Below are positions 11,002 to 19,212 of a stretch of DNA of 64,000 nucleotides, piece after piece. Where the stretch lies: NCBI RefSeq assembly GCF_006538165.1, contig NZ_BDLU01000032.1, forward strand, positions 124,001 to 188,000, written 5' to 3'. The position numbers and the translations under genes were made by a program. The DNA comes from Komagataeibacter diospyri (GTDB lineage: Bacteria; Pseudomonadota; Alphaproteobacteria; Acetobacterales; Acetobacteraceae). The notes below the pieces were generated by a model. The model was not told where the DNA came from. It was given only the letters and a program-made list of their open reading frames with translations, and did no database searches. Each line of letters starts with the position of its first letter. Position 1 is the first letter of the stretch.

Positions 11002-11039
11002 CATACGGCGCGCGGAAGTCCCCTTCCGCGCGCCGTATG
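11002..11039 (-). terminator. 17-bp perfect hairpin after trigger factor
   Basis: The arms CATACGGCGCGCGGAAG (11002-11018) and CTTCCGCGCGCCGTATG (11023-11039) are exact reverse complements with a four-base loop. It starts 24 bases after the tig stop codon. The downstream minus-strand sequence TGTGTTTG is only a weak T-tract, so it may terminate inefficiently and also protect the 3' end of the mRNA. Confidence 0.75.
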
Positions 11040-11063
11040 CGCTACCTATGTCGCGAAAGCGGA

Positions 11064-12401
11064 TCAGACGTCAGCTTCCGGCATTTCAGCCAGCTCTTCC
11101 GGCGTCACTTCCTTGTCCTCGACCTTCGCAAGCTCGACGATGTAGTCGATGACCTTGTTTTCAAAGATCGGGCCACGCAGGCTGTCAACGGCCTGCGGGT
11201 TCTTGGAGAAGTACTCGAACACGGCCTGTTCCTGACCGGGATAGCGCGAGGCTTCGGCGCGCACCGCGTGCACGATTTCTTCCTGCGTTACGGTGATGTT
11301 GTTCACACGACCGATTTCCGCCAGCAGCAGGCCCAGCTTCACGCGGCGTTCGGCGATCTTGCGATAGTCGGCGCGCAGCGTGTCCTCGTCCTTGTCCTTG
11401 TCTTCCTCATCCAGGCGACCGGCCTTGCGGTCTTCCTCGATGCGGTTCCAGATCTGGGCGAATTCGGCGTCAACCATGCCCGGAGGAGCTTCGAAATCGG
11501 TCTTTTCCGCCAGCTTGTCCAGCAGTTCGCGCTTCAGGCGCAGGCGGGACAGCTGTTCGTATTCCTGACCAACCTGCTTGGAGATCAGTTCACGCACCTG
11601 CTCCAGCCCGTCGAAGCCGAGCTTCTTGGCCAGTTCATCATCAATCTTGGCCTCGACCGGACGGCGGAGTTCCTTGAGCTTGATGTCGAAGGTGGCTTCC
11701 TTGCCCGCCAGATGTTCCGCGCCATAATCGGCGGGGAAGGTCACGGTGATCACCTTTTCGTCACCGGCCTTCATGCCCTCGATCTGCTCGGCGAAGCCGG
11801 GGATGAAGCCTGCGCCACCCAGTTCGACGCTGACGTCGTCAGCGGACCCGCCTTCGAACGCCGTGCCATCGACCTTGCCCACGAAGTCGACAACGGCCAC
11901 ATCGCCATTGGCGGCGGGACGGTCTTCCTCGACCTTTTCGAACTCACGCTGGCGGCTGGCGATTTCCGTCAGGGCCTTGTCCACGGTCTCGGCGTTCACT
12001 TCTGACTTGAGACGCACGAGCGACAGGTCGGACAGGTCGGGGATGGTGATTTCGGGAAGGACCTCGAACTCGACCGTGAACTTCAGGTCTTCCCTGCTGC
12101 CCGGCTCGCTGCCGGAAACCAGGTCAACCTTGGGCTGCATGGCCGGGCGCAGGCCGCGCTCATCCAGCAGGGTGCGGGTTGCTTCACTTACAACCTGCTC
12201 CAGGACCTCGCCCTGAACAGATTCACCAAAACGCTGCTGCAGGATGCTCATCGGCACCTTTCCGGGGCGGAAGCCCGGCAGCTTCATGGACTGTCCAACT
12301 TCTTTCAGGCGCGCGGTGCGCTTGCTCTCGATTTCCGCGGCAGGCACCGTAACGGTAAACCCGCGCTTCAGGCCATCGGAAAGCGTTTCAGTAACCTGCA
12401 T
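11064..12401 (-). CDS. tig: trigger factor (ribosome-associated chaperone, prolyl isomerase)
   Basis: Trigger factor sits at the ribosome exit tunnel and shields nascent chains. The 445-aa protein starts MQVTETLSDGLKRGFTV and carries the ribosome-binding signature GFRPGKVPMSIL at about residues 46-57. A PPIase segment follows (DVAVVDFVGKVDGTAFEGG), then a long helical C-terminal domain rich in charged residues. I prefer the ATG at 12401, as in other trigger factors; the ATG at 12413 adds four residues. tig, clpP, clpX and lon follow one another on this strand. Confidence 0.96.
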   Translation of the reverse strand: MQVTETLSDGLKRGFTVTVPAAEIESKRTARLKEVGQSMKLPGFRPGKVPMSILQQRFGESVQGEVLEQVVSEATRTLLDERGLRPAMQPKVDLVSGSEPGSREDLKFTVEFEVLPEITIPDLSDLSLVRLKSEVNAETVDKALTEIASRQREFEKVEEDRPAANGDVAVVDFVGKVDGTAFEGGSADDVSVELGGAGFIPGFAEQIEGMKAGDEKVITVTFPADYGAEHLAGKEATFDIKLKELRRPVEAKIDDELAKKLGFDGLEQVRELISKQVGQEYEQLSRLRLKRELLDKLAEKTDFEAPPGMVDAEFAQIWNRIEEDRKAGRLDEEDKDKDEDTLRADYRKIAERRVKLGLLLAEIGRVNNITVTQEEIVHAVRAEASRYPGQEQAVFEYFSKNPQAVDSLRGPIFENKVIDYIVELAKVEDKEVTPEELAEMPEADV

Positions 12402-12496
12402 CTGCCAGGCCATCCTCTCGGTCAGAACGTGTCAAAGAACGCAATAGGCCGGTCTGGCCACCACGTCTGCTCGCATAACGCGACTTGCCGGGATCT

Positions 12497-12581
<85 letters not shown>

Positions 12582-12661
12582 ACTGTGCCCAGGCTGTAAG
12601 CGCGGGGCTTTAGCGCACCATTGGCCACGGGGCAATATCCCACGCGACCCGAATGGCGTTT

Positions 12662-14122
12662 TCAGCCTAAAACTTTTTTTGCCATGGCTTCCGCCCGCGC
12701 CCTTGCCATCCCCAGATGGCGGTCAAAATCCTCGGCTACCGGCCATTCCCCGGCATGCAGCGCCGCATCGCCATGCATCCATACCCCTGCACAGGCTGCA
12801 TCCCAGCGTGGCATGCCCGCCGCCAGCAGGGCCGCGATGATTCCCGTCAGCGTATCGCCCGACCCCGCCGTGCCCAGCATGGGAGTGGCATGGCTGTTGA
12901 TCGCGACCCGCCCGTCGGGGCTGGCGATGATGGTGTCCGGCCCCTTCATGACGGTCACCGCCCCTGTCCGCGCCGCAGCCTGCCGCGCCGCCGCCACGCG
13001 GTCTGGCCCCGGCTTGCCGAAAACGCGCGAAAACTCGCCGATATGCGGGGTGATGATGGCAGCCCCCTTCAGCCGGTCAGGCTGCCCCGCCGCCATGGTG
13101 AACGCCCCGGCATCGGCAATCACGTCCCGGCCCGCGCGCACCAGTGCGGGAAAGGTTGCCGCCACCTCATCCACCGACAGGCCGGGACCACAGACCCATA
13201 CATGTCGGCGCGAATCCTGCAGCAACCCGTCCAGCGCGCCGGAATCCACGATCAGCCCCGGCGGCGCGGTCATGCGGTATACTTCCGCGCTGTCTCCCAC
13301 CGCCAGCCGCACGAGCCCCGCACCTGCCCCCCGTGCGCCCGCTGCCGACAGACGGGCCGCACCCGGCATTTCACGCCCGCCACATATACTGACAACGCCA
13401 CGGCTGTATTTATAGCTGGTCGGCCCGCATGCAGGCGTACGCCACAGACCCGGTTCGTTATGCCATGTACGAATCGGCACCGATGCCACGGCATCTTCCC
13501 CGATACCGATATCCGTCAGCACGGTCCGGCCACACAGCGTATGGCCCGGCAGCAGCAGATGACCGGGCTTAAGCCTGCAGAACGTGACCGTCATTTCCAC
13601 CTGTGGCGCGTATCCCCGGACCGCCCCCGTCGCCCCGTCCACGCCTGTTGGCATGTCTATGGCAACCAGACGGGAAGCCGCCTTCAGCACGTCCGCCACG
13701 TCCGGGCCGATATCCCGGCTCAGCCCCGCGCCAAACACGGCATCGACCACCAGGTCAAAACCGGCGGCATTTTCAGGCGTGAACGCCACGACCGGCCCGC
13801 GCCACCGTGCTGCGGCAGCGGCCGCGTCGCCGCCGGGATGCGGAGGCGCCATTTCCGCGACCGATACCGGCCAGCCTTCCTCCGCCAGCCTGCGCGCGGT
13901 CACGTAACCGTCGCCACCATTATTGCCCGGACCACACAGCACCAGCACGCGGCACGGACGCATGTGCCGCCTGATGGCGCGGGCCACGGCCCGGCCCGCG
14001 TTTTCCATCAGCACGGCCACCGGCACGTGGCGGGCAGCGGCGGCGTCAATCCGCCCCATTTCATCGGGTGCGGGCAGCAGAAGGTGGCGCACGCCCCTAT
14101 GTGCTGTTTCATCCATGGTCAT
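12662..14122 (-). CDS. nnr: bifunctional NAD(P)H-hydrate epimerase / ADP-dependent NAD(P)H-hydrate dehydratase
   Basis: This 486-aa enzyme repairs damaged NADHX/NADPHX. The N-terminal half is the YjeF epimerase domain (VAVLMENAGRAVARAIRRH, then LCGPGNNGGDGYVTARRLAE). The C-terminal half is the ribokinase-like dehydratase domain with VWVCGPGLS, AFTMAAGQPDRLKGAAIITP, VTVMKGPDTIIASPDGRVAI and the glycine-rich GTAGSGDTLTGIIAALLA. GGGGGAAGGACATC precedes the ATG at 14122, so I reject the 31 residues of open frame upstream. It is a single gene, as in E. coli YjeF. Confidence 0.94.
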   Translation of the reverse strand: MTMDETAHRGVRHLLLPAPDEMGRIDAAAARHVPVAVLMENAGRAVARAIRRHMRPCRVLVLCGPGNNGGDGYVTARRLAEEGWPVSVAEMAPPHPGGDAAAAAARWRGPVVAFTPENAAGFDLVVDAVFGAGLSRDIGPDVADVLKAASRLVAIDMPTGVDGATGAVRGYAPQVEMTVTFCRLKPGHLLLPGHTLCGRTVLTDIGIGEDAVASVPIRTWHNEPGLWRTPACGPTSYKYSRGVVSICGGREMPGAARLSAAGARGAGAGLVRLAVGDSAEVYRMTAPPGLIVDSGALDGLLQDSRRHVWVCGPGLSVDEVAATFPALVRAGRDVIADAGAFTMAAGQPDRLKGAAIITPHIGEFSRVFGKPGPDRVAAARQAAARTGAVTVMKGPDTIIASPDGRVAINSHATPMLGTAGSGDTLTGIIAALLAAGMPRWDAACAGVWMHGDAALHAGEWPVAEDFDRHLGMARARAEAMAKKVLG

Positions 14123-14259
14123 GATGTCCTTCCCCCTTTCGGCAACTTTGGCTGCGTGACCGGTCTTGCGCATGATACAGGAATGGGGAAACAAGCATTC
14201 CGTATCCCGCCGCATGGCACGGATCGTTTTTTACCCATCCACCCCCGCAAGGAGGCGTC

Positions 14260-14712
14260 ATGTCCTATTCCATAGTCTGGAGCCTTGTGCTCGCACTCCA
14301 CATAACCGGCATGGCGGCCTGGGTCGGCGGCATGATCTATGCGGCCTTCGTGCTCAAGCCCAGCCTCAGCCTGCTGGATGGAACGCAGCGCGCCTCAGTC
14401 CACCTGCAGACGCTCAACCGTTTTTTCCGTATTGTATGGCATACCATGCCAACGGTGCTGATTACGGGCTGGCTCCTGATTTATCACGATGGCGGCTTTG
14501 CGGTGGTGCCATGGCCGATCAACCTCATGCAGCTGTTCGGACTGATCATGGCCGGCATATTCGCCCGCATCTATTTTGGCCCCTACCAGAAGGCGCGCCG
14601 CGCGCTGCGCCCGCAGCAGGGTACATTCGACTCGATCCGTTCGCTGGTCATGCTCAACACCGGAATCGGCGTGCTGACCATCATCTGTGGCTGCCTTGCC
14701 CATCCGTTCTGA
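14260..14712 (+). CDS. small integral membrane protein, CopD/HemJ-like
   Basis: This 150-aa protein has four predicted membrane helices (about residues 5-28, 58-76, 83-104 and 128-148). The first has LHITGMAAWVGGMIYAAFVL, with a histidine inside the helix, reminiscent of the CopD copper-export and HemJ/UPF0093 families. It ends with a conserved-looking GVLTIICGCLAHPF. The ATG follows AAGGAGGCGTC. It stands alone between divergent nnr and the helicase. Function is unknown; a role with copper or haem is only inferred from the resemblance. Confidence 0.75.
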   Translation: MSYSIVWSLVLALHITGMAAWVGGMIYAAFVLKPSLSLLDGTQRASVHLQTLNRFFRIVWHTMPTVLITGWLLIYHDGGFAVVPWPINLMQLFGLIMAGIFARIYFGPYQKARRALRPQQGTFDSIRSLVMLNTGIGVLTIICGCLAHPF

Positions 14713-14923
14713 AAATATGGACGTCCCCCTCACGTCCCCTTGATTTCCATTGCGGATATGGGTAGGCACAGGGAATGTGGCACATCAGGGGTCTGACCCC
14801 GAACATGCCGCACTCCCCTTCCCTGCATTGCTGCAGGTACATCAGGGACGGCAGCCTGATACAGCGCGACACGGTGGCAATCGGACGGGGCCATATTCAT
14901 CTGCTGATACGTTCGAGAGTAAT

Positions 14924-16498
14924 TTGAGCGCCAAAAAAACGTCCTCCGCCCCGGCCCGCTCCGCAAAAAAGGCGGCAGCCCCAGCCTCCGCCGCAAGCAC
15001 GGACGGGGTTGCCCCCACTGACACCTCTGCACCGGCAGACGCCGCAGAACAGGAAGCACAGCCCCTGTTTTCCGAACTTGGCCTGTCCGAACCCATCCAG
15101 CAGGCGATTGATGAGATGGGATACCGTCATCCCACCCCCATCCAGGCACAGGCCATCCCGTATGTACTGATGGGGCGCGACGTTCTGGGTGTGGCGCAGA
15201 CCGGAACCGGCAAGACCGCATCCTTCACCCTGCCCATGCTGGAAATCCTGTCCGGGTCACGGGCGCGGGCACGGATGCCGCGTTCGCTCATCCTTGAACC
15301 CACACGTGAACTCGCGTTGCAGGTCGCGGAAAACTTCGTCAATTACGGCAAGCACCTCAAGCTGACCCATGCACTGCTGATTGGCGGCGAAAGCATGGCC
15401 GAACAGAAGGAAGTGCTGAACCGCGGTGTTGACGTGCTGATCGCTACACCCGGGCGGCTGATCGACCTGTTTGAACGCGGAGGCCTGCTGCTGACCCAGA
15501 CCAAGCTGCTGGTGATCGACGAAGCGGACCGCATGCTGGACATGGGCTTCATTCCCGATATCGAGAAGATCGTGGGCATGCTGTCGCCGCTGCGCCAGAC
15601 CATGTTCTTCTCCGCCACCATGGCGCCGGAAATCCGCAGGCTGGCGGACATGTTCCTGCGCAATCCCAAGGAAATTACGGTCAGCCGTCCCTCCTCCGTC
15701 GCCTCGACGATCGAGACGGGACTGGCCATTGTCGACGCCAAGGAAAAGCGCCGCGCGCTGCGCAAGCTGCTGCGTGCGTCGGACATGCAGAACGCCATTG
15801 TGTTCTGCAACCGCAAGCGTGATGTCGATGTACTGTGCAAATCACTGATAAAACATGGTTTTTCCGCAGGGCCCCTGCATGGTGACCTGGCGCAGTCGCT
15901 GCGTTTCTCGACACTTGAAGCATTCAAGAGCGGCGAACTGAAGATTCTGGTCTGTTCCGACATCGCGGCGCGTGGGATCGACATTGGCGGCCTGTCGCAT
16001 GTGTTCAATTTTGACGTACCGTTCCATGCTGAGGATTACGTCCACCGAATCGGCCGTACCGGCCGCGCTGGCCGTACCGGGCATGCCTATACCCTGGCCA
16101 CGCCGGATGAAGAAGCGCTGGTCCAGGCCATCGAGAAACTGACAGGCAAGCCCATTCCCCGAATCGAAATCCCCGGCGTGGAAACGCTGGAATGGTCGGA
16201 CGAACCCCGCGCCGCCAATGGCCGCCGCAAGTCCGCCCGCAAGGGCAATGCGGCAGCCCCTGCCCCGCAGCAGGCGGTTCCTGCTCCCCCTGCGGTCGCC
16301 GAGGAAGCGATTCCTGCCCCACGCAAATCGCGCAGGGCGCAGGGTGGCAATGCAGGCGGCGCCTCCACTTCCACGCGTCGCGACTCGGGCTTGCTACCGT
16401 CCGCGCCAGATCAGCCGGTTACTGGCTTTGGCAATGACGTGCCGGCCTTCATGCAGCTGCCGCGCCGTGAAAAATCCGTCATTCCGGCCGACGAATAA
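14924..16498 (+). CDS. rhlE: DEAD-box ATP-dependent RNA helicase, RhlE-like
   Basis: This protein unwinds RNA duplexes, probably in ribosome or mRNA metabolism. All core motifs are present: Q motif (YRHPTPIQAQAIP), AQTGTGKT, PTRELALQV, TPGR, DEAD, SAT, ARGIDIGG and HRIGRTGRAGRTG. The core is flanked by an Ala/Ser/Lys-rich N-terminus and a basic, Ala/Pro-rich C-terminal tail of about 120 residues. I place the start at TTG 14924 (SAKKTSSAPA), preceded by GAGAG; an open frame continues upstream to 14750 but that part does not look like helicase sequence. The length would be 524 aa. Confidence 0.9.
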   Translation: MSAKKTSSAPARSAKKAAAPASAASTDGVAPTDTSAPADAAEQEAQPLFSELGLSEPIQQAIDEMGYRHPTPIQAQAIPYVLMGRDVLGVAQTGTGKTASFTLPMLEILSGSRARARMPRSLILEPTRELALQVAENFVNYGKHLKLTHALLIGGESMAEQKEVLNRGVDVLIATPGRLIDLFERGGLLLTQTKLLVIDEADRMLDMGFIPDIEKIVGMLSPLRQTMFFSATMAPEIRRLADMFLRNPKEITVSRPSSVASTIETGLAIVDAKEKRRALRKLLRASDMQNAIVFCNRKRDVDVLCKSLIKHGFSAGPLHGDLAQSLRFSTLEAFKSGELKILVCSDIAARGIDIGGLSHVFNFDVPFHAEDYVHRIGRTGRAGRTGHAYTLATPDEEALVQAIEKLTGKPIPRIEIPGVETLEWSDEPRAANGRRKSARKGNAAAPAPQQAVPAPPAVAEEAIPAPRKSRRAQGGNAGGASTSTRRDSGLLPSAPDQPVTGFGNDVPAFMQLPRREKSVIPADE

Positions 16499-16527
16499 GT
16501 ACTCTGCCCTTCAGGCGATAACAGGGA

Positions 16528-17802
16528 ATGGAAAACGCAGTGGCGAATGCCATCCGGGTGGTGGCGCTCGGCAATGATGGGGATGGCATAGCCCAGACCC
16601 CGGAGGGGCGGATATTCGTACCCGGCACGGTGCCGGGTGATGAAATCCTGCTGGTGGACCAGAACGGCACGCACGGCACGCTTGACCGCGTGGTGATACC
16701 CGGGGTCGATCGCGTGGCCGCCCCCTGTTCCCTGTTCGGCCGCTGTGGTGGCTGCCGGATTCAGAACATGGCATTACCGGCCCTGCTGGACTGGAAAACG
16801 GGCCGGGTGCTCGACTCCCTGCAACGGGTTGGGTTTGACGCCATTCCCACACCGCAGGCCCATCAGGTCAGCCCACATGCCAGGCGCCGGGTCGATCTGG
16901 CCTTCCGCCGGGTCGGGAAAGAGATCGTGCTGGGACTGCACCGCCGTCGCGGCGATGTTGTGGACATGACCGAGTGCACGCTGCTCGACCCCACGCTTTT
17001 CGACCTGCTGACACCATTACGCGCCATGCTGCATTCGCTGCCGGCCGTACATACGGGAGGTGATATCCAGATCAATCTTCTGGATAGTGGTCCCGATCTG
17101 CTGATTACGATGGACGGCACGCCAGACCCCAATGACCGGCGTATCCTTGCCCAGTTTGGCAAGGCGCATGGCGTCCCACGTATTTCACTACAGGCCCGCC
17201 CACCGGAGACACTGGCCCTGACCGGGCCGGTCTTCCATCATTTTGATGACGTGCGCGTGATGCCTCCGCCGGGCGCTTTCCTGCAACCCGCGCGGAGGGG
17301 GGCTGCCTTTATCAAGGCGGCGGTCCTTGCGGGCCTGCCACGCAAGGGGCTGAAGGCGGGTATTATCGAATTATACGCGGGCTGCGGCACGCTGTCCTTC
17401 GCACTGGCTGAACAGGCCAAGGTCCATGCCTATGAAGGCGATCGCGCCGCCTTTGCCTGCCTGAAACAGGCCAGTGGCGGCACACGCGTCCTGCCTGCGC
17501 AGCGAGACCTGAACCGCCAGCCAGTCATGGCGACTGATCTGGCAAAGGCAGCGGCGGTCGTGCTGGACCCACCCCATGCGGGAGCCGGTGCGCAGATCGC
17601 CCAGATTGTGGCAGGAAAGCCACCATGCGTCATCTATGTCAGTTGCAATCCCGTTGCCCTGCAACGGGATCTGACACCGTTGCGCCAGGCGGGCTACCGG
17701 CTGGATAGTATCACGGTCATTGACCAGTTCCTGTGGTCAGCGGAAGTCGAATCAGTCTGCGTGCTGACCCTGCCAGGAAAAAACCGCCGTAACCGGCGGT
17801 AA
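16528..17802 (+). CDS. 23S rRNA/tRNA (uracil-C5)-methyltransferase family protein
   Basis: A 424-aa RumA/TrmA-family enzyme that methylates a uridine in RNA using SAM. It has an N-terminal TRAM-like domain (GNDGDGIAQTPEGRIFVPGTVPGD) and the [4Fe-4S] ligands in CSLFGRCGGC with a further Cys in MTECTLLD. The SAM fold shows LYAGCGTLSFALAE and LDPPHAGAGAQ, and the catalytic cysteine is in VIYVSCNPVALQRDL. RlmD-like is my best guess, but the exact target base cannot be read from the sequence. It starts 29 bases after the helicase gene, so the two are probably co-transcribed. Confidence 0.88.
   Translation: MENAVANAIRVVALGNDGDGIAQTPEGRIFVPGTVPGDEILLVDQNGTHGTLDRVVIPGVDRVAAPCSLFGRCGGCRIQNMALPALLDWKTGRVLDSLQRVGFDAIPTPQAHQVSPHARRRVDLAFRRVGKEIVLGLHRRRGDVVDMTECTLLDPTLFDLLTPLRAMLHSLPAVHTGGDIQINLLDSGPDLLITMDGTPDPNDRRILAQFGKAHGVPRISLQARPPETLALTGPVFHHFDDVRVMPPPGAFLQPARRGAAFIKAAVLAGLPRKGLKAGIIELYAGCGTLSFALAEQAKVHAYEGDRAAFACLKQASGGTRVLPAQRDLNRQPVMATDLAKAAAVVLDPPHAGAGAQIAQIVAGKPPCVIYVSCNPVALQRDLTPLRQAGYRLDSITVIDQFLWSAEVESVCVLTLPGKNRRNRR
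17783..17800 (+). terminator. hairpin at the end of the RNA methyltransferase gene
   Basis: ACCGCCG (17783-17789) and CGGCGGT (17794-17800) form a seven-pair stem that overlaps the last codons. A T-tract (TTTTT at 17811-17815) follows about ten bases later, so termination is plausible but not textbook. Confidence 0.4.
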
Positions 17803-17810
17803 AAGCAGGA

Positions 17811-17875
17811 TTTTTAAGGAAGCTTTTTTCAGAAAGCTTTGAAGAACGCCGCCTTTTTTGGAAAAGGCGGCGCCC
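17811..17875. repeat. compact hairpin repeat, copy A
   Basis: Two stem-loops lie in tandem: AAGCTTT/AAAGCTT (17820-17826 and 17833-17839) and a perfect 11-pair stem CGCCGCCTTTT/AAAAGGCGGCG (17847-17857 and 17862-17872). The segments TTTTCAGAAAG and TTTGGAAAAGGC are shared with an inverted copy at 49224-49295. It sits between the convergent methyltransferase and sufA genes and may serve as terminator for either. Confidence 0.6.
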
Positions 17876-17898
17876 TGAAGCCTGTCTAGTTTTCAATA

Positions 17899-18279
17899 TC
17901 AGACGTGAAAGCTTTCCCCGCAGCCGCAGCGGCCCTTTTCATTGGGATTGCTGAAGGTGAAGCCGGATTCAAGCTGCTTGACCTCATAATCCATCACCGA
18001 CCCGATCAGGAACAGCGTCGCCTTGCGGTCCACCAGCAGGGTAACTCCCTTGTCCACCACCACTTCGTCACCCGGACCGGCCTGTTCAACAAAGCTCATG
18101 TCATAGGCATGGCCAGAACAGCCCTTGGTTGAAATGGCAATGCGCAGCAGATGCCCGGCATGATTGGTCTGGTACAGTTTTTCCAGCCGCTGCGCGGCCC
18201 GGTCCGTCAAGGTCATAAGCGGCGGCAGGGCACGGCGCGGGGTGGCAGCAGTAGTAGTCGTAGCGTTATGTTCAGTCAT
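17899..18279 (-). CDS. sufA: A-type Fe-S carrier protein (SufA/HesB family)
   Basis: This 126-aa carrier accepts Fe-S clusters from the SUF scaffold and passes them to target proteins. The three invariant cysteines are present: Cys54 in TKGCSGHAY, and Cys118 and Cys120 in GRCGCGESF. It has an N-terminal Thr/Ala-rich extension of about 20 residues. It is the last gene of the suf operon, 22 bases after sufT. Confidence 0.94.
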   Translation of the reverse strand: MTEHNATTTTAATPRRALPPLMTLTDRAAQRLEKLYQTNHAGHLLRIAISTKGCSGHAYDMSFVEQAGPGDEVVVDKGVTLLVDRKATLFLIGSVMDYEVKQLESGFTFSNPNEKGRCGCGESFHV

Positions 18280-18301
18280 GGCACGTTCCCCTTTTCTGGG
18301 T

Positions 18302-18763
18302 TCAGAACATGTTCAGGGCAAGGCGCGCATCTTCGCTCATACGCGACATGTCCCATGGCGGCTCCCACACGATTTCCACCGTGGCAGTGGTGACCATATC
18401 AATTTTTTCCACCGCTTCCTTAACCTGTACAGGCAGTTCCTGCGCGCTGGGGCAATTTGGGGCTGTCAGTGTCATTTCGACCTTGACCGATCCATCCTCA
18501 TGCAGGTCGATGGCGTAAATCAGGCCAAGTTCATAGATATTGACCGGGATTTCCGGGTCATACACCGTAGCGATCGCAGCAATGACCGTGTCCTCATCCG
18601 GCATGCTGCCACTGGCTGCGGCATCAGCCGGCTTTTCCCCGTCTGGTGTCCACGTTGATACGGGTTCGGCCTTGGGACTGGGCGTATCTTCGGTCTCAAG
18701 GGAGAAATGCCCGGCTCCCTCTGCCATGCCGATGGCAGGCTCTACCTGATTTTTCTCGTCCAT
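18302..18763 (-). CDS. sufT: SUF system-associated protein SufT (MIP18/DUF59 family)
   Basis: This roughly 153-aa protein belongs to the MIP18/PaaD family, which helps mature Fe-S proteins. The core is IATVYDPEIPVNIYELGLIY, followed by VKVEMTLTAPNCPSAQELP and VEIVWEPPWDMSRMSEDARL. About 40 acidic residues precede the domain. I place the start at ATG 18763 with AGGTG upstream; the open frame begins at 18790 inside sufU. Position within the suf operon supports the assignment. Confidence 0.9.
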   Translation of the reverse strand: MDEKNQVEPAIGMAEGAGHFSLETEDTPSPKAEPVSTWTPDGEKPADAAASGSMPDEDTVIAAIATVYDPEIPVNIYELGLIYAIDLHEDGSVKVEMTLTAPNCPSAQELPVQVKEAVEKIDMVTTATVEIVWEPPWDMSRMSEDARLALNMF

Positions 18764-18770
18764 GGGACTT

Positions 18771-19199
18771 TCACCTGTCTTTATCATCATTGAGCATTTC
18801 GATCAGCGCCGACCATGGCAGCATCGCGCAGCGGATACGTGAACGATGCCGGTGCAATGGCGCAAAAGCCGAAAGTTCACCCAAGCCCTCGGGGGCTATA
18901 CCTGTTTCAACGGCCGTAACAAGGTCCGCATGCAGCTGGCTGACGCGTGCAGGTTCCTGCCCGACCACCCGTTCCGCCATGAGATCAGCAGACGCAGCAC
19001 AGATCGCGCAGCCCCGCGTTTCATGCCGTAATGCCGCAACCCGGCCCTGTACATCGACATTGGCCTGCAGCCTTACCCGGTCGCCACACAGGGGGTTTGA
19101 CCCTTCCCCCTGCATCTGCGCACCTGCCAGCGGGCCGGAATACCGGGGAGTTCTGGCCCGTTCCAGCACTACGGTGCGATACAGATCATCCTGCGTCAT
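18771..19199 (-). CDS. sufU: SufU-type Fe-S cluster assembly / sulfur-acceptor protein
   Basis: A 142-aa IscU-like protein. In SUF systems of this type SufU is a zinc-dependent partner that takes sulfur from SufS. The three cysteines expected for the SufU site are visible in NPLCGDRVRL, TRGCAICAAS and RIRCAMLPW. The open frame extends far upstream to 19415 but is antisense-like there; MTQDDLYRTVVLE at 19199 is the family-typical N-terminus. It starts 13 bases after sufS. Confidence 0.93.
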   Translation of the reverse strand: MTQDDLYRTVVLERARTPRYSGPLAGAQMQGEGSNPLCGDRVRLQANVDVQGRVAALRHETRGCAICAASADLMAERVVGQEPARVSQLHADLVTAVETGIAPEGLGELSAFAPLHRHRSRIRCAMLPWSALIEMLNDDKDR

Positions 19200-19212
19200 G
19201 ACTGTCACGCCA

